Shown here one piece after another: positions 24,784 through 33,599 of a stretch of 43,968 nt of DNA; within the stretch, counting starts at the first letter, position 1; the number at the start of each line of letters is the position of its first letter. A model generated the notes under the pieces. It was not told the origin of the DNA. It worked only from the letters and a program-made list of their open reading frames with translations, and searched no databases. The DNA lies in contig CAYPYI010000007.1 in NCBI GenBank assembly GCA_964415085.1, positions 1 to 43,968 of the forward strand, read 5' to 3'. The translations under genes were made by a program, and so were the position numbers. Source of the DNA: CAYPYI01 sp964415085. Lineage in GTDB: Bacteria > Bacillota > Clostridia > Tissierellales > Tissierellaceae.

Positions 24784-25008
24784 CTAGTTTGCTGCAAGTA
24801 TTAATGTTGAAATCATAAATACTGCTGCTGATATTACTGTTATTCTTTGTAATGTTGCGTCTTTACTAACTTCTTTATTTTTACCAAATAATGGTCTTGG
24901 TGCACTTCCACCTAATGATGCCATTCCATCATCACCCTCTTGTAAAACAACACTTCCTATAATCCCGAATGAAGATATCAATACTAATGCTGAAAACAAA
25001 GTTTGCAT
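24784..25008 (-). CDS. secG: Preprotein translocase subunit SecG
   Basis: Small accessory subunit of the SecYEG channel, 74 residues. Two hydrophobic helices flank VLQEGDDGMASLGG and LFGKNKEVSKDATLQRIT, the usual SecG loop. The ATG at 25006-25008 is chosen because SD AGGAGG lies 8 bases before it. The in-frame GTG at 25017 is part of the SD itself. Unusually, it precedes hppA rather than rnr, its more common neighbour in Firmicutes. Confidence 0.9.
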   Translation of the reverse strand: MQTLFSALVLISSFGIIGSVVLQEGDDGMASLGGSAPRPLFGKNKEVSKDATLQRITVISAAVFMISTLILAAN

Positions 25009-25062
25009 CGCCAGCACCTCCTATTACTAAATTTCTATCATTAATTTCTACATAACATTATT

Positions 25063-25091
25063 ATTTTAACACATACACCCTATAAAATCAA
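25063..25091 (-). promoter_or_regulatory. Sigma-A promoter of secG-hppA
   Basis: On the minus strand, TTGATT (25086-25091) and TAAAAT (25063-25068) are 17 bases apart, about 55 bases before the secG start. The 306-base divergent gap 25009-25314 holds this and the promoter of the symporter; I see no RNA gene or other coding frame in it. Confidence 0.6.
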
Positions 25092-25254
25092 TATTTCATA
25101 AGTATATATACTAACAAATAATAACTATTTCAGCATATCATTTATCATGTTAATTTTCTTTAAATAATAATTATTAGTAAAAAATTATTAATATGAATAC
25201 TTTTGTCTAATTATAACATATATATACAATAATTACGTACTTTATCATAATACA

Positions 25255-25283
25255 TTGCAAATGTTTTCCATATATGGTAATCT
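25255..25283 (+). promoter_or_regulatory. Candidate promoter of the DAACS symporter with an adjacent palindrome
   Basis: TTGCAA (25255-25260), a 17-base spacer and TAATCT (25278-25283) precede the gene by about 30 bases. A 10-base perfect palindrome, CCATATATGG (25268-25277), abuts the -10 box and could be an operator. Another weak promoter-like pair, TTGTCT and TACAAT, lies about 50 bases upstream, so the call is tentative. Confidence 0.35.
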
Positions 25284-25314
25284 CAATTTGTACGATTTAA
25301 AGGGGGATAATTAA

Positions 25315-26499
25315 ATGAAAAAGAAAAAACTAGGTTTACTTCCTAAATTAATTATTGCTATCATTTTAGGTATTATCTTAGGAAACATACTTCCATTAAC
25401 AGGAATAAGAGCATTAGTTACTTTTAATGGATTTTTTGGACAATTCTTAGACTTCGCTATTCCACTTATTATAATCGGTTTCGTTGCACCAGGAATTGGT
25501 GACTTAGGTGAAGGTGCAGGTAAAATATTAGCAACTACTGCTGCTATAGCATATGGTTCTACTGTTCTTGCTGGAACTATTGCTTATTTTACTGGTGTAA
25601 ATGTTCTTCCTATGTTCTTAGAAGGAATCGATACTACTACATTACTTAGTGGTGGAGCTAATGTAGCTGAAGCCTTCCTAGAAGTTGAAATCCCACCAAT
25701 TATGGGAGTTATGACTGCTTTAATTATGGCATTCACATTAGGAATTGGTATGGCTGTTATCAAATCAACAGCAATTAAAAATGTTATGAACGAGTTCCAA
25801 GAAATCATAAGTCGCATGATTAGTGGAATTATTATTCCATTATTACCTATATATATTTTAGGTATGTTTGCAAATTTAACATATTCAGGTCAAGTAGCTT
25901 CAATATTAAGTATTTTCTCAAAAGTATTTATAATGGTAATTTTACTTCATATCTTAATATTGTTAATCCAGTACACAATCGCAGGATCACTTGCTGGAGC
26001 TAATCCAATTAAATTACTTAAAAATATGATACCAGCTTACTTTACAGCTGTAGGTACTCAATCATCAGCTGCTAGTATTCCGGTTACATTAGCACAAACT
26101 AAGAAAAATGGTGTAAATGATAGTATTGCTGAGTTTACAATTCCATTATGTGCTACAATTCACTTATCAGGAAGTACTATTACTTTGGTAAGTTGCTCTT
26201 TAGCAATTATGATGATGAATAACATGGACTACTCATTTAACTCTTACCTATTATTTATAATGGCTTTAGGAGTTACTATGGTAGCAGCACCAGGAGTTCC
26301 AGGTGGAGCTGTAATGGCTGCTTTAGGACTGTTACAAAGTATGTTAGGATTCGATCAAACATTATCTTCTTTAATGATTACTCTTTACCTAGCTCAAGAT
26401 AGTTTTGGTACAGCATGTAACATTACAGGTGACGGTGCAATTGCAATACTTATGAATAAAATTTCAGGCTATGAACTAACACCTGATTTTGATAAGTAA
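25315..26499 (+). CDS. Dicarboxylate/amino acid:cation symporter (DAACS family), divergent
   Basis: Na+- or H+-coupled uptake of a carboxylate or amino acid such as glutamate, aspartate or serine. The 394 residues contain about eight hydrophobic segments. GTQSSAASIPVTL (about 246-258) matches the serine-rich re-entrant loop HP1, and AAPGVPGGAVMAAL (about 322-335) matches HP2. The NMDGT motif of helix 7, part of the cation site, is replaced by TIHLSGSTITL. The coupling ion and substrate may therefore differ from GltP-type carriers (inference). Strong SD AAAGGGGG precedes the ATG. It is the only plus-strand gene in the window and ends at a bidirectional terminator. Confidence 0.88.
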   Translation: MKKKKLGLLPKLIIAIILGIILGNILPLTGIRALVTFNGFFGQFLDFAIPLIIIGFVAPGIGDLGEGAGKILATTAAIAYGSTVLAGTIAYFTGVNVLPMFLEGIDTTTLLSGGANVAEAFLEVEIPPIMGVMTALIMAFTLGIGMAVIKSTAIKNVMNEFQEIISRMISGIIIPLLPIYILGMFANLTYSGQVASILSIFSKVFIMVILLHILILLIQYTIAGSLAGANPIKLLKNMIPAYFTAVGTQSSAASIPVTLAQTKKNGVNDSIAEFTIPLCATIHLSGSTITLVSCSLAIMMMNNMDYSFNSYLLFIMALGVTMVAAPGVPGGAVMAALGLLQSMLGFDQTLSSLMITLYLAQDSFGTACNITGDGAIAILMNKISGYELTPDFDK

Positions 26500-26543
26500 T
26501 TATTAAATATTGATTAGTTAGATTAATAAAATAATAAATCGTA

Positions 26544-26577
26544 CAAAAAAAGAAGCCTATTTTTAGGCTTCTTTTAA
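26544..26577. terminator. Bidirectional terminator between the symporter and eno
   Basis: AAAAGAAGCCT and AGGCTTCTTTT form an 11-bp stem around a short AT loop. A-rich and T-rich flanks on both sides let it work for the plus-strand symporter and the minus-strand glycolytic operon. Confidence 0.88.
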
Positions 26578-26586
26578 TATATATTT

Positions 26587-27876
26587 TTATCTTAAATTAT
26601 AAAAAACATTCATACCTTTATATTTTGCTGCGTCTCCTAATTCATCTTCAATTCTTAAAAGTTGATTATATTTAGCAACTCTATCAGTTCTAGAAGGAGC
26701 ACCTGTTTTAATTTGTCCTGTATTAAGTGCTACAGCTAAATCTGCTATAGTAGTATCCTCAGTTTCTCCTGATCTATGAGATATTACAGCAGTCATACCA
26801 TTTACTTTAGCCATTTCAATTGCATCTAAAGTTTCTGATATAGTTCCTATTTGATTTAATTTTATTAATATAGAGTTAGATATTTTATTATCTATACCTT
26901 TTATTAATCTTTCAGTGTTAGTAACAAATAAATCATCTCCAACTAATTGGATTTTACTTCCTAATCTATCTGTTAATTTTTTCCAGCCATCCCAATCTTC
27001 TTCATCTAAACCATCTTCAATTGAAATTATTGGGAATCTATCTACTAAATCAGCATAGAAATCTATCATTTCATCTACAGTTAATTCTTTTCCTTCTCCA
27101 GCTAATGTGTATACTTTTGTTTCTTTGTTATACATTTCAGTAGCTGCAACGTCTAGAGCTAAAACTACTTCTTCACCTGGTTTATATCCTGCTTTTTCAA
27201 TAGCTGAAACTATAATTTCTAAAGCTTCTGCATTAGATTTTAAGTTTGGAGCAAATCCACCCTCATCTCCTACAGCAGTGTTTAATCCTTGTGATTTTAA
27301 CTCAGCTTTTAAGCTATGGAATATTTCTGCTCCCATTCTTAATGCTTCTTTAAAACTTTTAGCTCCTACAGGCATTACCATAAACTCTTGAATATCTACG
27401 TTGTTATCTGCATGTTCTCCACCATTTAGTATATTCATCATTGGTACTGGTAATGTGTTTGCATTTATTCCACCTATATATTCGTATAAACTTAATCCTA
27501 ATTCTTGTGCTGCTGCATGTGCTATAGCTATTGAAACTCCTAATATAGCATTAGCTCCTAATTTTCCTTTGTTGTGTGTTCCATCAAGTTCTATTAATAA
27601 ATTATCAATATCTCTTTGTTGGAATACGCTCATTCCTAATATTTCTTCAGCAATTATATCATTTACATTAGATACAGCTGTTTCAACACCTTTACCAACA
27701 TATCTATTTTTATCTCCATCTCTTAATTCAACAGCTTCAAAGGCTCCTGTTGAAGCTCCTGACGGAACTAAAGCTCTACCCATAATACCATTTTCAGTTA
27801 TTACTTCTACTTCTACAGTTGGATTTCCTCTTGAATCTAGTACTTCTCTACCATATACGTCTACTATTATACTCAT
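26587..27876 (-). CDS. eno: Enolase
   Basis: Converts 2-phosphoglycerate to phosphoenolpyruvate; Mg2+-dependent. The 429 residues are full length. The N-terminal REVLDSRGNPTVEVEV, metal ligands in ALDVAATEMY, SIEDGLDEEDW and VGDDLFVTN, and the catalytic/substrate loops KLNQIGTISET and ISHRSGETEDTTIADLAV are all intact. SD AAGGAGG precedes the ATG. Last gene of the cggR-gap-pgk-tpiA-gpmI-eno operon. Confidence 0.98.
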   Translation of the reverse strand: MSIIVDVYGREVLDSRGNPTVEVEVITENGIMGRALVPSGASTGAFEAVELRDGDKNRYVGKGVETAVSNVNDIIAEEILGMSVFQQRDIDNLLIELDGTHNKGKLGANAILGVSIAIAHAAAQELGLSLYEYIGGINANTLPVPMMNILNGGEHADNNVDIQEFMVMPVGAKSFKEALRMGAEIFHSLKAELKSQGLNTAVGDEGGFAPNLKSNAEALEIIVSAIEKAGYKPGEEVVLALDVAATEMYNKETKVYTLAGEGKELTVDEMIDFYADLVDRFPIISIEDGLDEEDWDGWKKLTDRLGSKIQLVGDDLFVTNTERLIKGIDNKISNSILIKLNQIGTISETLDAIEMAKVNGMTAVISHRSGETEDTTIADLAVALNTGQIKTGAPSRTDRVAKYNQLLRIEDELGDAAKYKGMNVFYNLR

Positions 27877-27887
27877 TTTCTTCCTCC

Positions 27888-29414
27888 TTATTTTAATAAA
27901 GAATTACCTGTCATTTCTTCAGGCTTTTCAATATTCATTAATTCTAATAATGTTGGTGCTATATCTGCTAATTTTCCATCTTCTAGCATTCTGTCTGATC
28001 CAAATAAAATTAAAGGCACTTTATTTGTTGTATGAGCTGTTACTGGATTATTATTTTCATCTAGTAACTTTTCAGCATTACCATGATCAGCTGTAATTAG
28101 AACCTTAGCATTTTTTTCTTTTGCTTTTTCTAAAACTTCACCCAAGCACTTATCTACTTTCTCAATAGCCTCAACTACTTTAGGTATTTTACCTGTATGA
28201 CCAACCATATCTGGATTAGCAAAGTTAACAACTATTAAGTCATATCTATCTATATCCAGACTGTTTATAACATTTTCTTTAACACCATCAGCACTCATTT
28301 TAGGTTCTAAATCATAAGTTGCTACTTTTGGTGAAGGAACTAAAATTCGATCCTCTTTTGAATAAGGTTCTTCTATTCCTCCATTAAAAAAGAATGTCAC
28401 GTGAGCATATTTTTCAGTTTCTGCTATTTTTACTTGAGAATACCCAAGTGAATCTATATATTCTGAAAGAGTTCTTTCAGGTGGCGTGCTTTTATATGCA
28501 ACTATTACATTTTCAATAGTTTTATCATATTGTGTCATAGTAACATAATAAGTGTCTACCTTTTCTCCTCTGTCAAAGCTATCAAAATTTTCATCTACAA
28601 TTGCTCTTGTTAGTTGTCTTGCTCTATCTGGTCTAAAGTTAAAAAATATTATTGAATCATTATTATCTATTGTAGCAATTGGTTTATCATTTTCTTTTAT
28701 TACTGTTGGCATTATAAACTCATCGAAAATTTCTCCATTATAGGACTTTTCTACAACTTCTATTGGGTCTACATCATCTGAACCTATCCCTTTAACTATA
28801 GCATTATAAGCTAGTTCAGTTCTTTCCCATCTTTTATCTCTATCCATTGTATAGTATCTACCTGAAACTGTAGCAATCTTTCCTACACCTAATTCATCCA
28901 TTTTGTCTTGAAGCATCTTAAGCTGTTCTTTTCCTACATTAGGTGGAACATCTCTACCATCTAATATGGCATGAACATATACATCTTTAAAATTTTCCCT
29001 TTTCATAAGTTCTAAAAGAGCAAATAAATGTTTCATATGACTATGAACTCCACCATCTGAAACAAGTCCCATTAAATGAATTTTACTATTATTCTTTTTA
29101 GCATTTTCAATTGCTCCTAAAAACTCTTCTTTATTAAAAAAGTTTCCTTCTTCAATTTCTTTTGTTATTCTTGGAAGATCTTGATATATTACTCTACCAG
29201 ATCCTATATTTAAATGTCCTACCTCTGAATTTCCCATTTGCCCTTGTGGAAGTCCTACTTCTAATCCACTTGCATCTAATTTACTATTCGGATAGTTTTT
29301 CATTAAATTATCAAAGTTAGGAGTATTTCCTAAATAAATCGCATTTCCTGGATACTCTTCTCCTAGACCCCAACCATCTAATATAACTAACATTACTGGT
29401 TCTTTATTTATCAT
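27888..29414 (-). CDS. gpmI: 2,3-bisphosphoglycerate-independent phosphoglycerate mutase
   Basis: Mn2+-dependent interconversion of 3- and 2-phosphoglycerate. The 508 residues match the family. VILDGWGLG carries the first metal Asp, MGNSEVGHLNIGSGR has the catalytic phospho-Ser, DGRDVPP binds substrate, and VNFANPDMVGHTG and ITADHGNAE hold the remaining metal ligands. SD GGGGG precedes the ATG. It lies 13 bases after tpiA. Confidence 0.98.
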   Translation of the reverse strand: MINKEPVMLVILDGWGLGEEYPGNAIYLGNTPNFDNLMKNYPNSKLDASGLEVGLPQGQMGNSEVGHLNIGSGRVIYQDLPRITKEIEEGNFFNKEEFLGAIENAKKNNSKIHLMGLVSDGGVHSHMKHLFALLELMKRENFKDVYVHAILDGRDVPPNVGKEQLKMLQDKMDELGVGKIATVSGRYYTMDRDKRWERTELAYNAIVKGIGSDDVDPIEVVEKSYNGEIFDEFIMPTVIKENDKPIATIDNNDSIIFFNFRPDRARQLTRAIVDENFDSFDRGEKVDTYYVTMTQYDKTIENVIVAYKSTPPERTLSEYIDSLGYSQVKIAETEKYAHVTFFFNGGIEEPYSKEDRILVPSPKVATYDLEPKMSADGVKENVINSLDIDRYDLIVVNFANPDMVGHTGKIPKVVEAIEKVDKCLGEVLEKAKEKNAKVLITADHGNAEKLLDENNNPVTAHTTNKVPLILFGSDRMLEDGKLADIAPTLLELMNIEKPEEMTGNSLLK

Positions 29415-29427
29415 AACTTTTCCCCCA

Positions 29428-30174
29428 TTAGTAGTTTACTAAGTCTTTGAAGTCCTGTGCATTTAAACTTGCACCACCTACTAATGCACCATCTATCTCT
29501 TCTTTTTCCATAAGTTCTGATACATTACTTGGTTTTACACTTCCTCCATACTGAATTCTTACCTTCTCTTTAACATCATTATTATAAATTTCTTCTATAA
29601 TTTGTCTAATATATCCAATCATTTCGTTTGCATCGTCTGATGAAGCTGTTTTTCCTGTTCCAATTGCCCAAATAGGCTCATATGCTACTACTATTTTTTC
29701 CATATCTTCAGAAGGTACATCCTTTAAACCTTTAACTATTTGATTTTTCACAACTTCTTTTTCATTTCCCGCTTCTTTTTCCTCTAATGTTTCACCTACA
29801 CACATTATAGGATCAATATTATATTCTAAAGCTTTTAATACTTTTTTATTAACAGTTTCATCTGTCTCATTAAAGTACAATCTACGTTCTGAATGACCTA
29901 TAATTACATAATCTATATCCAACTCTTTTAACATAATAGGTGATACTTCACCTGTAAAGGCACCTGATTCCTCCCAGTGCATATTTTGTGCACCTATCTT
30001 AACATCTGTTCCTTCACATGCCTTTTTCATATCTTTAAGTGATAAAAATGGAACACATAATACTTTTTCAACGTTTTTATCTAAATCAAAAGATTTTAAT
30101 TCTTCAATCATTTCTAATGATTCTTTTATAGTTTTATTCATTTTCCAATTTCCTGCAATTATTGGTTTTCTCAT
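29428..30174 (-). CDS. tpiA: Triosephosphate isomerase
   Basis: Interconverts dihydroxyacetone phosphate and glyceraldehyde 3-phosphate. The ATG at 30172-30174 is chosen because SD AGGAGG sits 6 bases before it and the product then begins MRKPIIAGNWKMN, the usual TIM N-terminus. A TTG further upstream precedes the SD. 248 residues. The catalytic Lys is in NWKMN, the His in IIGHSERR, and the Glu in VAYEPIWAIGTG; the phosphate loop is YGGSVKPSN. It overlaps no neighbour and lies 10 bases after pgk. Confidence 0.98.
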   Translation of the reverse strand: MRKPIIAGNWKMNKTIKESLEMIEELKSFDLDKNVEKVLCVPFLSLKDMKKACEGTDVKIGAQNMHWEESGAFTGEVSPIMLKELDIDYVIIGHSERRLYFNETDETVNKKVLKALEYNIDPIMCVGETLEEKEAGNEKEVVKNQIVKGLKDVPSEDMEKIVVAYEPIWAIGTGKTASSDDANEMIGYIRQIIEEIYNNDVKEKVRIQYGGSVKPSNVSELMEKEEIDGALVGGASLNAQDFKDLVNY

Positions 30175-30184
30175 TCCAAACCTC

Positions 30185-31375
30185 CTATTTATTTGCAATT
30201 ATATCTATACCTGGTAATACTTTCCCCTCAAGTAATTCAAGTGATGCTCCTCCACCTGTTGAAACGTGAGTTATTTTATCTTTATATCCTGCTTTTTCTA
30301 CTGCTGAAGCTGAGTCTCCTCCACCTACTATTGTAATTGCATCAGACTCTGATAGTGCCTTAGCTATAGCATAAGTTCCTTTACTAAAGTTTTCCATCTC
30401 AAAAACTCCACTTGGACCATTCCAAATAACAGTTTTTGCATTTTTTATTTTATCTTCAAATAATTTTATTGTCTTTTCTCCTATATCTAGTCCCATCATA
30501 TCAGATGGTATACTATCTATACCCACTTCTTTAAATTCTGTATCATTTTTAAATTCTTTTGCTACTACAGTATCTACTGGTAAAACTATTTCTACATTTT
30601 TTTCTTTAGCTTTTTCTAATAATTCTTTTGCTAAATCTATTTTATCTTCTTCAAGTAGTGAAGTTCCTATTTCATAACCTTGTGCCTTTAAGAATGTATA
30701 AGCCATTCCACCACCTATTAATATTGAATCAACTTTATCTAATAAATTTTCAATAACACCTATTTTATCTGAAACTTTAGCACCACCTAGAATAGCAACA
30801 AAAGGCCTTTGTGGATTCTCCAAAGCTTTTCCCATAATATTTATTTCTTTCTCAACTAGAAATCCTACACTTGATGGTATTAATGATGAAACACCAACAT
30901 TTGATGAGTGAGCTCTATGACTTGTACCAAAGGCATCATTTACAAAAAGATCTGCTAATGAAGCAAGTTCTTTTGAGAAGTTTTCTCCATTTTTGGTTTC
31001 TTCTTTTCTAAATCTCGTATTTTCAAGTAGTACTACTTCTGAATCTTCCATGTTATTTACAATTTTTCTAACATTATCTGAAACAACATTATCATCTTGT
31101 GCAAAAATTACTTCTTTTCCAAGAAGTTCAGATAATTTTTTTGCTACAGGTGCTAGACTATATTCTTTCTTAGCTTCTCCTTTAGGTCTACCTAAATGAG
31201 ACATTAATATTACTTTAGCACCATTTTCTATTAAATATTCTATTGTAGGTAAAGATCCTACAATTCTATTATCATCTGTGATGTTTTGATTTTCATCCAT
31301 AGGAACATTAAAGTCACATCTAACTAAAACTTTTTTACCCTTTACGTTAATATCGTTTACACATTTTTTTTCCAT
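30185..31375 (-). CDS. pgk: Phosphoglycerate kinase
   Basis: Produces ATP from 1,3-bisphosphoglycerate. The ATG at 31373-31375 is chosen because SD GTGAGG lies 8 bases before it and the family starts near this point. 396 residues. VRCDFNVPMDEN and SHLGRPKG bind the substrate, and the C-terminal domain has GGAKVSDKIGV, VWNGPSGVFE and GGGDSASAVEKAG for nucleotide and hinge. It is separated from gap by 60 bases holding a hairpin (31401-31426). Confidence 0.98.
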   Translation of the reverse strand: MEKKCVNDINVKGKKVLVRCDFNVPMDENQNITDDNRIVGSLPTIEYLIENGAKVILMSHLGRPKGEAKKEYSLAPVAKKLSELLGKEVIFAQDDNVVSDNVRKIVNNMEDSEVVLLENTRFRKEETKNGENFSKELASLADLFVNDAFGTSHRAHSSNVGVSSLIPSSVGFLVEKEINIMGKALENPQRPFVAILGGAKVSDKIGVIENLLDKVDSILIGGGMAYTFLKAQGYEIGTSLLEEDKIDLAKELLEKAKEKNVEIVLPVDTVVAKEFKNDTEFKEVGIDSIPSDMMGLDIGEKTIKLFEDKIKNAKTVIWNGPSGVFEMENFSKGTYAIAKALSESDAITIVGGGDSASAVEKAGYKDKITHVSTGGGASLELLEGKVLPGIDIIANK

Positions 31376-31400
31376 TATTATCAGCCTCACTTATATTAAT

Positions 31401-31426
31401 ATAGTCGGGCCTTTAGACCCGACTAT
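31401..31426. other. Hairpin between gap and pgk
   Basis: ATAGTCGGG and CCCGACTAT form a strong 9-bp stem with an 8-base loop. On the plus strand a T-rich run (TTCTTTTTT) follows, but there is no plus-strand gene upstream to terminate. In the direction of the operon the hairpin is followed by ATTAATATAAG, so it should not be an efficient terminator. It may mark an mRNA processing or stability site that gives gap a different transcript level from pgk (inference). Confidence 0.7.
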
Positions 31427-31435
31427 TCTTTTTTA

Positions 31436-32440
31436 TTATTTAGTAGCTACTAATTTCACTAGGTCCACAACTCTTGTTGAATATCCCCATTCGTTATCAT
31501 ACCATGATACTACTTTAACCATATTGTCAATTACCATTGTTGATTGAGCATCTACAATTGATGATCTTTCATCTCCAATAAAGTCTGATGATACTAGTGG
31601 TTCTTCTGAGTAACCTAATATTCCTTTTAGTTCATTTTCACTTGCTTCTTTTAATATTTGATTAACTTCTTCTACAGTTGTATCTTTTTCTACTTCTACA
31701 ACTAAGTCTACAAGTGATACTGTTGCTACTGGAACTCTTACTGAGAATCCATTTAATTTTCCTTTTAATTCTGGTAATACTAATGCTACTGCTTTAGCTG
31801 CTCCTGTTGTTGTTGGAACTATATTTTGAGCTGCTGCACGAGCACGTCTTAAATCACTGTGTCTATTATCAACTAATCTTTGGTCTCCTGTATAAGCATG
31901 TATAGTTGTCATTAATCCTTTTTTAATTCCTAATTTGTCTGATAATACTTTTGCTACTGGAGCTAGACAGTTTGTTGTACATGATGCATTTGAGATTATA
32001 TGGTGTTCATCTTTGTTATATAAATCATCATTAACACCTAATACTACTGTTAAGTCTTCTCCTTTTCCTGGAGCTGTTAATACAACTTTTTTAGCACCTG
32101 CTGTTATATGTTTTGATAATCCCTCTCTATCTCTAAATGCACCTGTTGAATCTACTACAGTTTCAACTTCTAATTCTTTCCATGGAATTTCTTCCGGATT
32201 TCTATGGTCAGTTACTATAACTTTTTTTCCATTAATTATTAATGCATTTTCTTCAGTTTCTACTGTACCATTAAATCTTCCATACATTGTGTCATATTTA
32301 AACATATGAGCTAATGTTTCAACTCCACCTGAAGCGTTTATTGCTACAAGGTCAAATTCTTTAACATCATTTTCAAAATAAATTCTTACAAAGTCTCTAC
32401 CTATTCTACCAAATCCATTTAATCCAACTTTCATACTCAT
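31436..32440 (-). CDS. gap: Glyceraldehyde-3-phosphate dehydrogenase
   Basis: NAD-dependent oxidation of glyceraldehyde 3-phosphate. 334 residues. The N-terminal Rossmann motif is VGLNGFGRIGRDFVR, the catalytic Cys lies in NASCTTNCLAPVAK, and the phosphate-site GTTTGAAKAV-like block reads PTTTGAAKAVALVLPEL. The C-terminal SWYDNEWGYSTRVVDL is conserved. The ATG has SD AAGGAGGA, which lies in the end of cggR. It is the first enzyme gene of the CggR operon, of the glycolytic (GapA) type. Confidence 0.98.
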   Translation of the reverse strand: MSMKVGLNGFGRIGRDFVRIYFENDVKEFDLVAINASGGVETLAHMFKYDTMYGRFNGTVETEENALIINGKKVIVTDHRNPEEIPWKELEVETVVDSTGAFRDREGLSKHITAGAKKVVLTAPGKGEDLTVVLGVNDDLYNKDEHHIISNASCTTNCLAPVAKVLSDKLGIKKGLMTTIHAYTGDQRLVDNRHSDLRRARAAAQNIVPTTTGAAKAVALVLPELKGKLNGFSVRVPVATVSLVDLVVEVEKDTTVEEVNQILKEASENELKGILGYSEEPLVSSDFIGDERSSIVDAQSTMVIDNMVKVVSWYDNEWGYSTRVVDLVKLVATK

Positions 32441-32443
32441 TTA

Positions 32444-33496
32444 CTATTCCTCCTTAGTTTTATTATTAGATATATTATCTAATATTTCCAATATCTTCTT
32501 AGCTGCTAGTTCATCTGTAACTAACTCAATATTTTTATTTAAACTAGATACTGCAATAATAGCTTCTGCTTTTTCTTCTCCCCCAGCAACTGCTATTGCT
32601 GTATCTATATTCCTAAACTTTTCTAAAGATAAGCCAATGGTTCTGTATTCCCAGATTTCATTTCCTTCAATATCAAAGTAATGTCCAAATGCTTCTGCTA
32701 CTGCACCTTTAGATTCTAATAAGTCTATTCTTTCTTCGGATAAATTCCTTCTTCTGGCCATAGTATCTGCTCTACCTATTCCGAAAACTAGTATATTCAT
32801 TTTTTCAATTAAACTTAGAGTCTCTTTTATTTCCCCATTTTCTATCATGTGTATTAATGCTTCTTCTGAAAGTCCATCAGGTACATATAAAAGTCTATAA
32901 TTTCCTCCAAGTTTCTCTGCAAGATTTACTGCTATTGAATTTGATTGCGTATATATATTTTTTCCAAGCCCACCTCTTGCTGGGACTATAGTTATATTTC
33001 TTAACTTATTATCAGGTATACATTCTTTGGCTACTGATGCCATTGTTGTTCCTCCTGTAATACCTAATATATCATCATCTTTAAGTGCACTTTTTATGAG
33101 TTTTGATGCAGCTTTACTTAACTCTGTTAAACAAATATCGCTGTTATCAGCATTTCCAGGCACTATTTTTACATTTTTAATTCCTAATCTTAGTTTTAAA
33201 AGATCTTCTAGTCCTATAATTCCTTTTAATTCTGAATAAACTTCTCCAAGTTCATTTAATATTTCAAGACCTGAATCGGTAATACTCATTCCTGTTGATT
33301 CAATTTTTATAAGTCCTTGTTCTTTTAAAATATTAGCCTCATTTCTTATAGTTCTCTCTTGTATATCTAGCTTCTCTGATAAGGCCCTTCTTCCAATTGG
33401 TTCACAATAATGTATAGCTTTTAGTAAGCTATATCTTAATTCTATTATATCTACTATTTCAGGGGTCAGTACTTTAAACAAATTCAACGAATTCAT
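32444..33496 (-). CDS. cggR: Central glycolytic genes regulator CggR (SorC family)
   Basis: Represses the gapA operon and is relieved by fructose 1,6-bisphosphate in Bacillus subtilis (established for the family). The ATG at 33494-33496 follows SD AGAGGTG by 5 bases; a longer TTG form would start within the operator. 350 residues. The N-terminal helix-turn-helix is RRALSEKLDIQERTIRNEANIL (about 35-55, split by a turn), and the C-terminal sugar-phosphate-binding domain has GITGGTTMASVA, ARGGLG and GIGRAD. It lies 3 bases before gap, and its operator is just upstream. Confidence 0.95.
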   Translation of the reverse strand: MNSLNLFKVLTPEIVDIIELRYSLLKAIHYCEPIGRRALSEKLDIQERTIRNEANILKEQGLIKIESTGMSITDSGLEILNELGEVYSELKGIIGLEDLLKLRLGIKNVKIVPGNADNSDICLTELSKAASKLIKSALKDDDILGITGGTTMASVAKECIPDNKLRNITIVPARGGLGKNIYTQSNSIAVNLAEKLGGNYRLLYVPDGLSEEALIHMIENGEIKETLSLIEKMNILVFGIGRADTMARRRNLSEERIDLLESKGAVAEAFGHYFDIEGNEIWEYRTIGLSLEKFRNIDTAIAVAGGEEKAEAIIAVSSLNKNIELVTDELAAKKILEILDNISNNKTKEE

Positions 33497-33518
33497 ATTA
33501 ACACCTCTACATTCGCTG

Positions 33519-33554
33519 GACAATTTCAGCCCTGTAACGTCTGTTATCGCCCCA
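33519..33554 (-). promoter_or_regulatory. CggR operator with two direct repeats
   Basis: On the minus strand the order is TGGGGC-N6-AGAC-N4-CAGGGC-N6-TGTC. The B. subtilis CggR operator is CGGGAC-N6-TGTC-N4-CGGGAC-N6-TGTC (recalled), so the spacing matches exactly and the half-sites are similar. It starts about 10 bases downstream of the -10 box, suiting a block to initiation or elongation, and gives autoregulation of cggR and the glycolytic operon. Confidence 0.85.
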
Positions 33555-33564
33555 CCTAATATTT

Positions 33565-33593
33565 ATTATAGGGTATAAGCTTATATTTTGCAA
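33565..33593 (-). promoter_or_regulatory. Sigma-A promoter of the cggR-gap operon
   Basis: On the minus strand, TTGCAA (33588-33593), a 17-base spacer and perfect TATAAT (33565-33570) lie directly upstream of the CggR operator and directly after the rpoN stop. Confidence 0.85.
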
Positions 33594-33599
33594 GTATAA

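Noticed and set aside
27401..28096. 231-codon plus-strand open frame over eno and gpmI
   Set aside because: It is antisense to two strongly conserved genes, lacks an SD, and its composition (Ser/Pro/Leu-rich) is typical of antisense shadows in AT-rich genomes.
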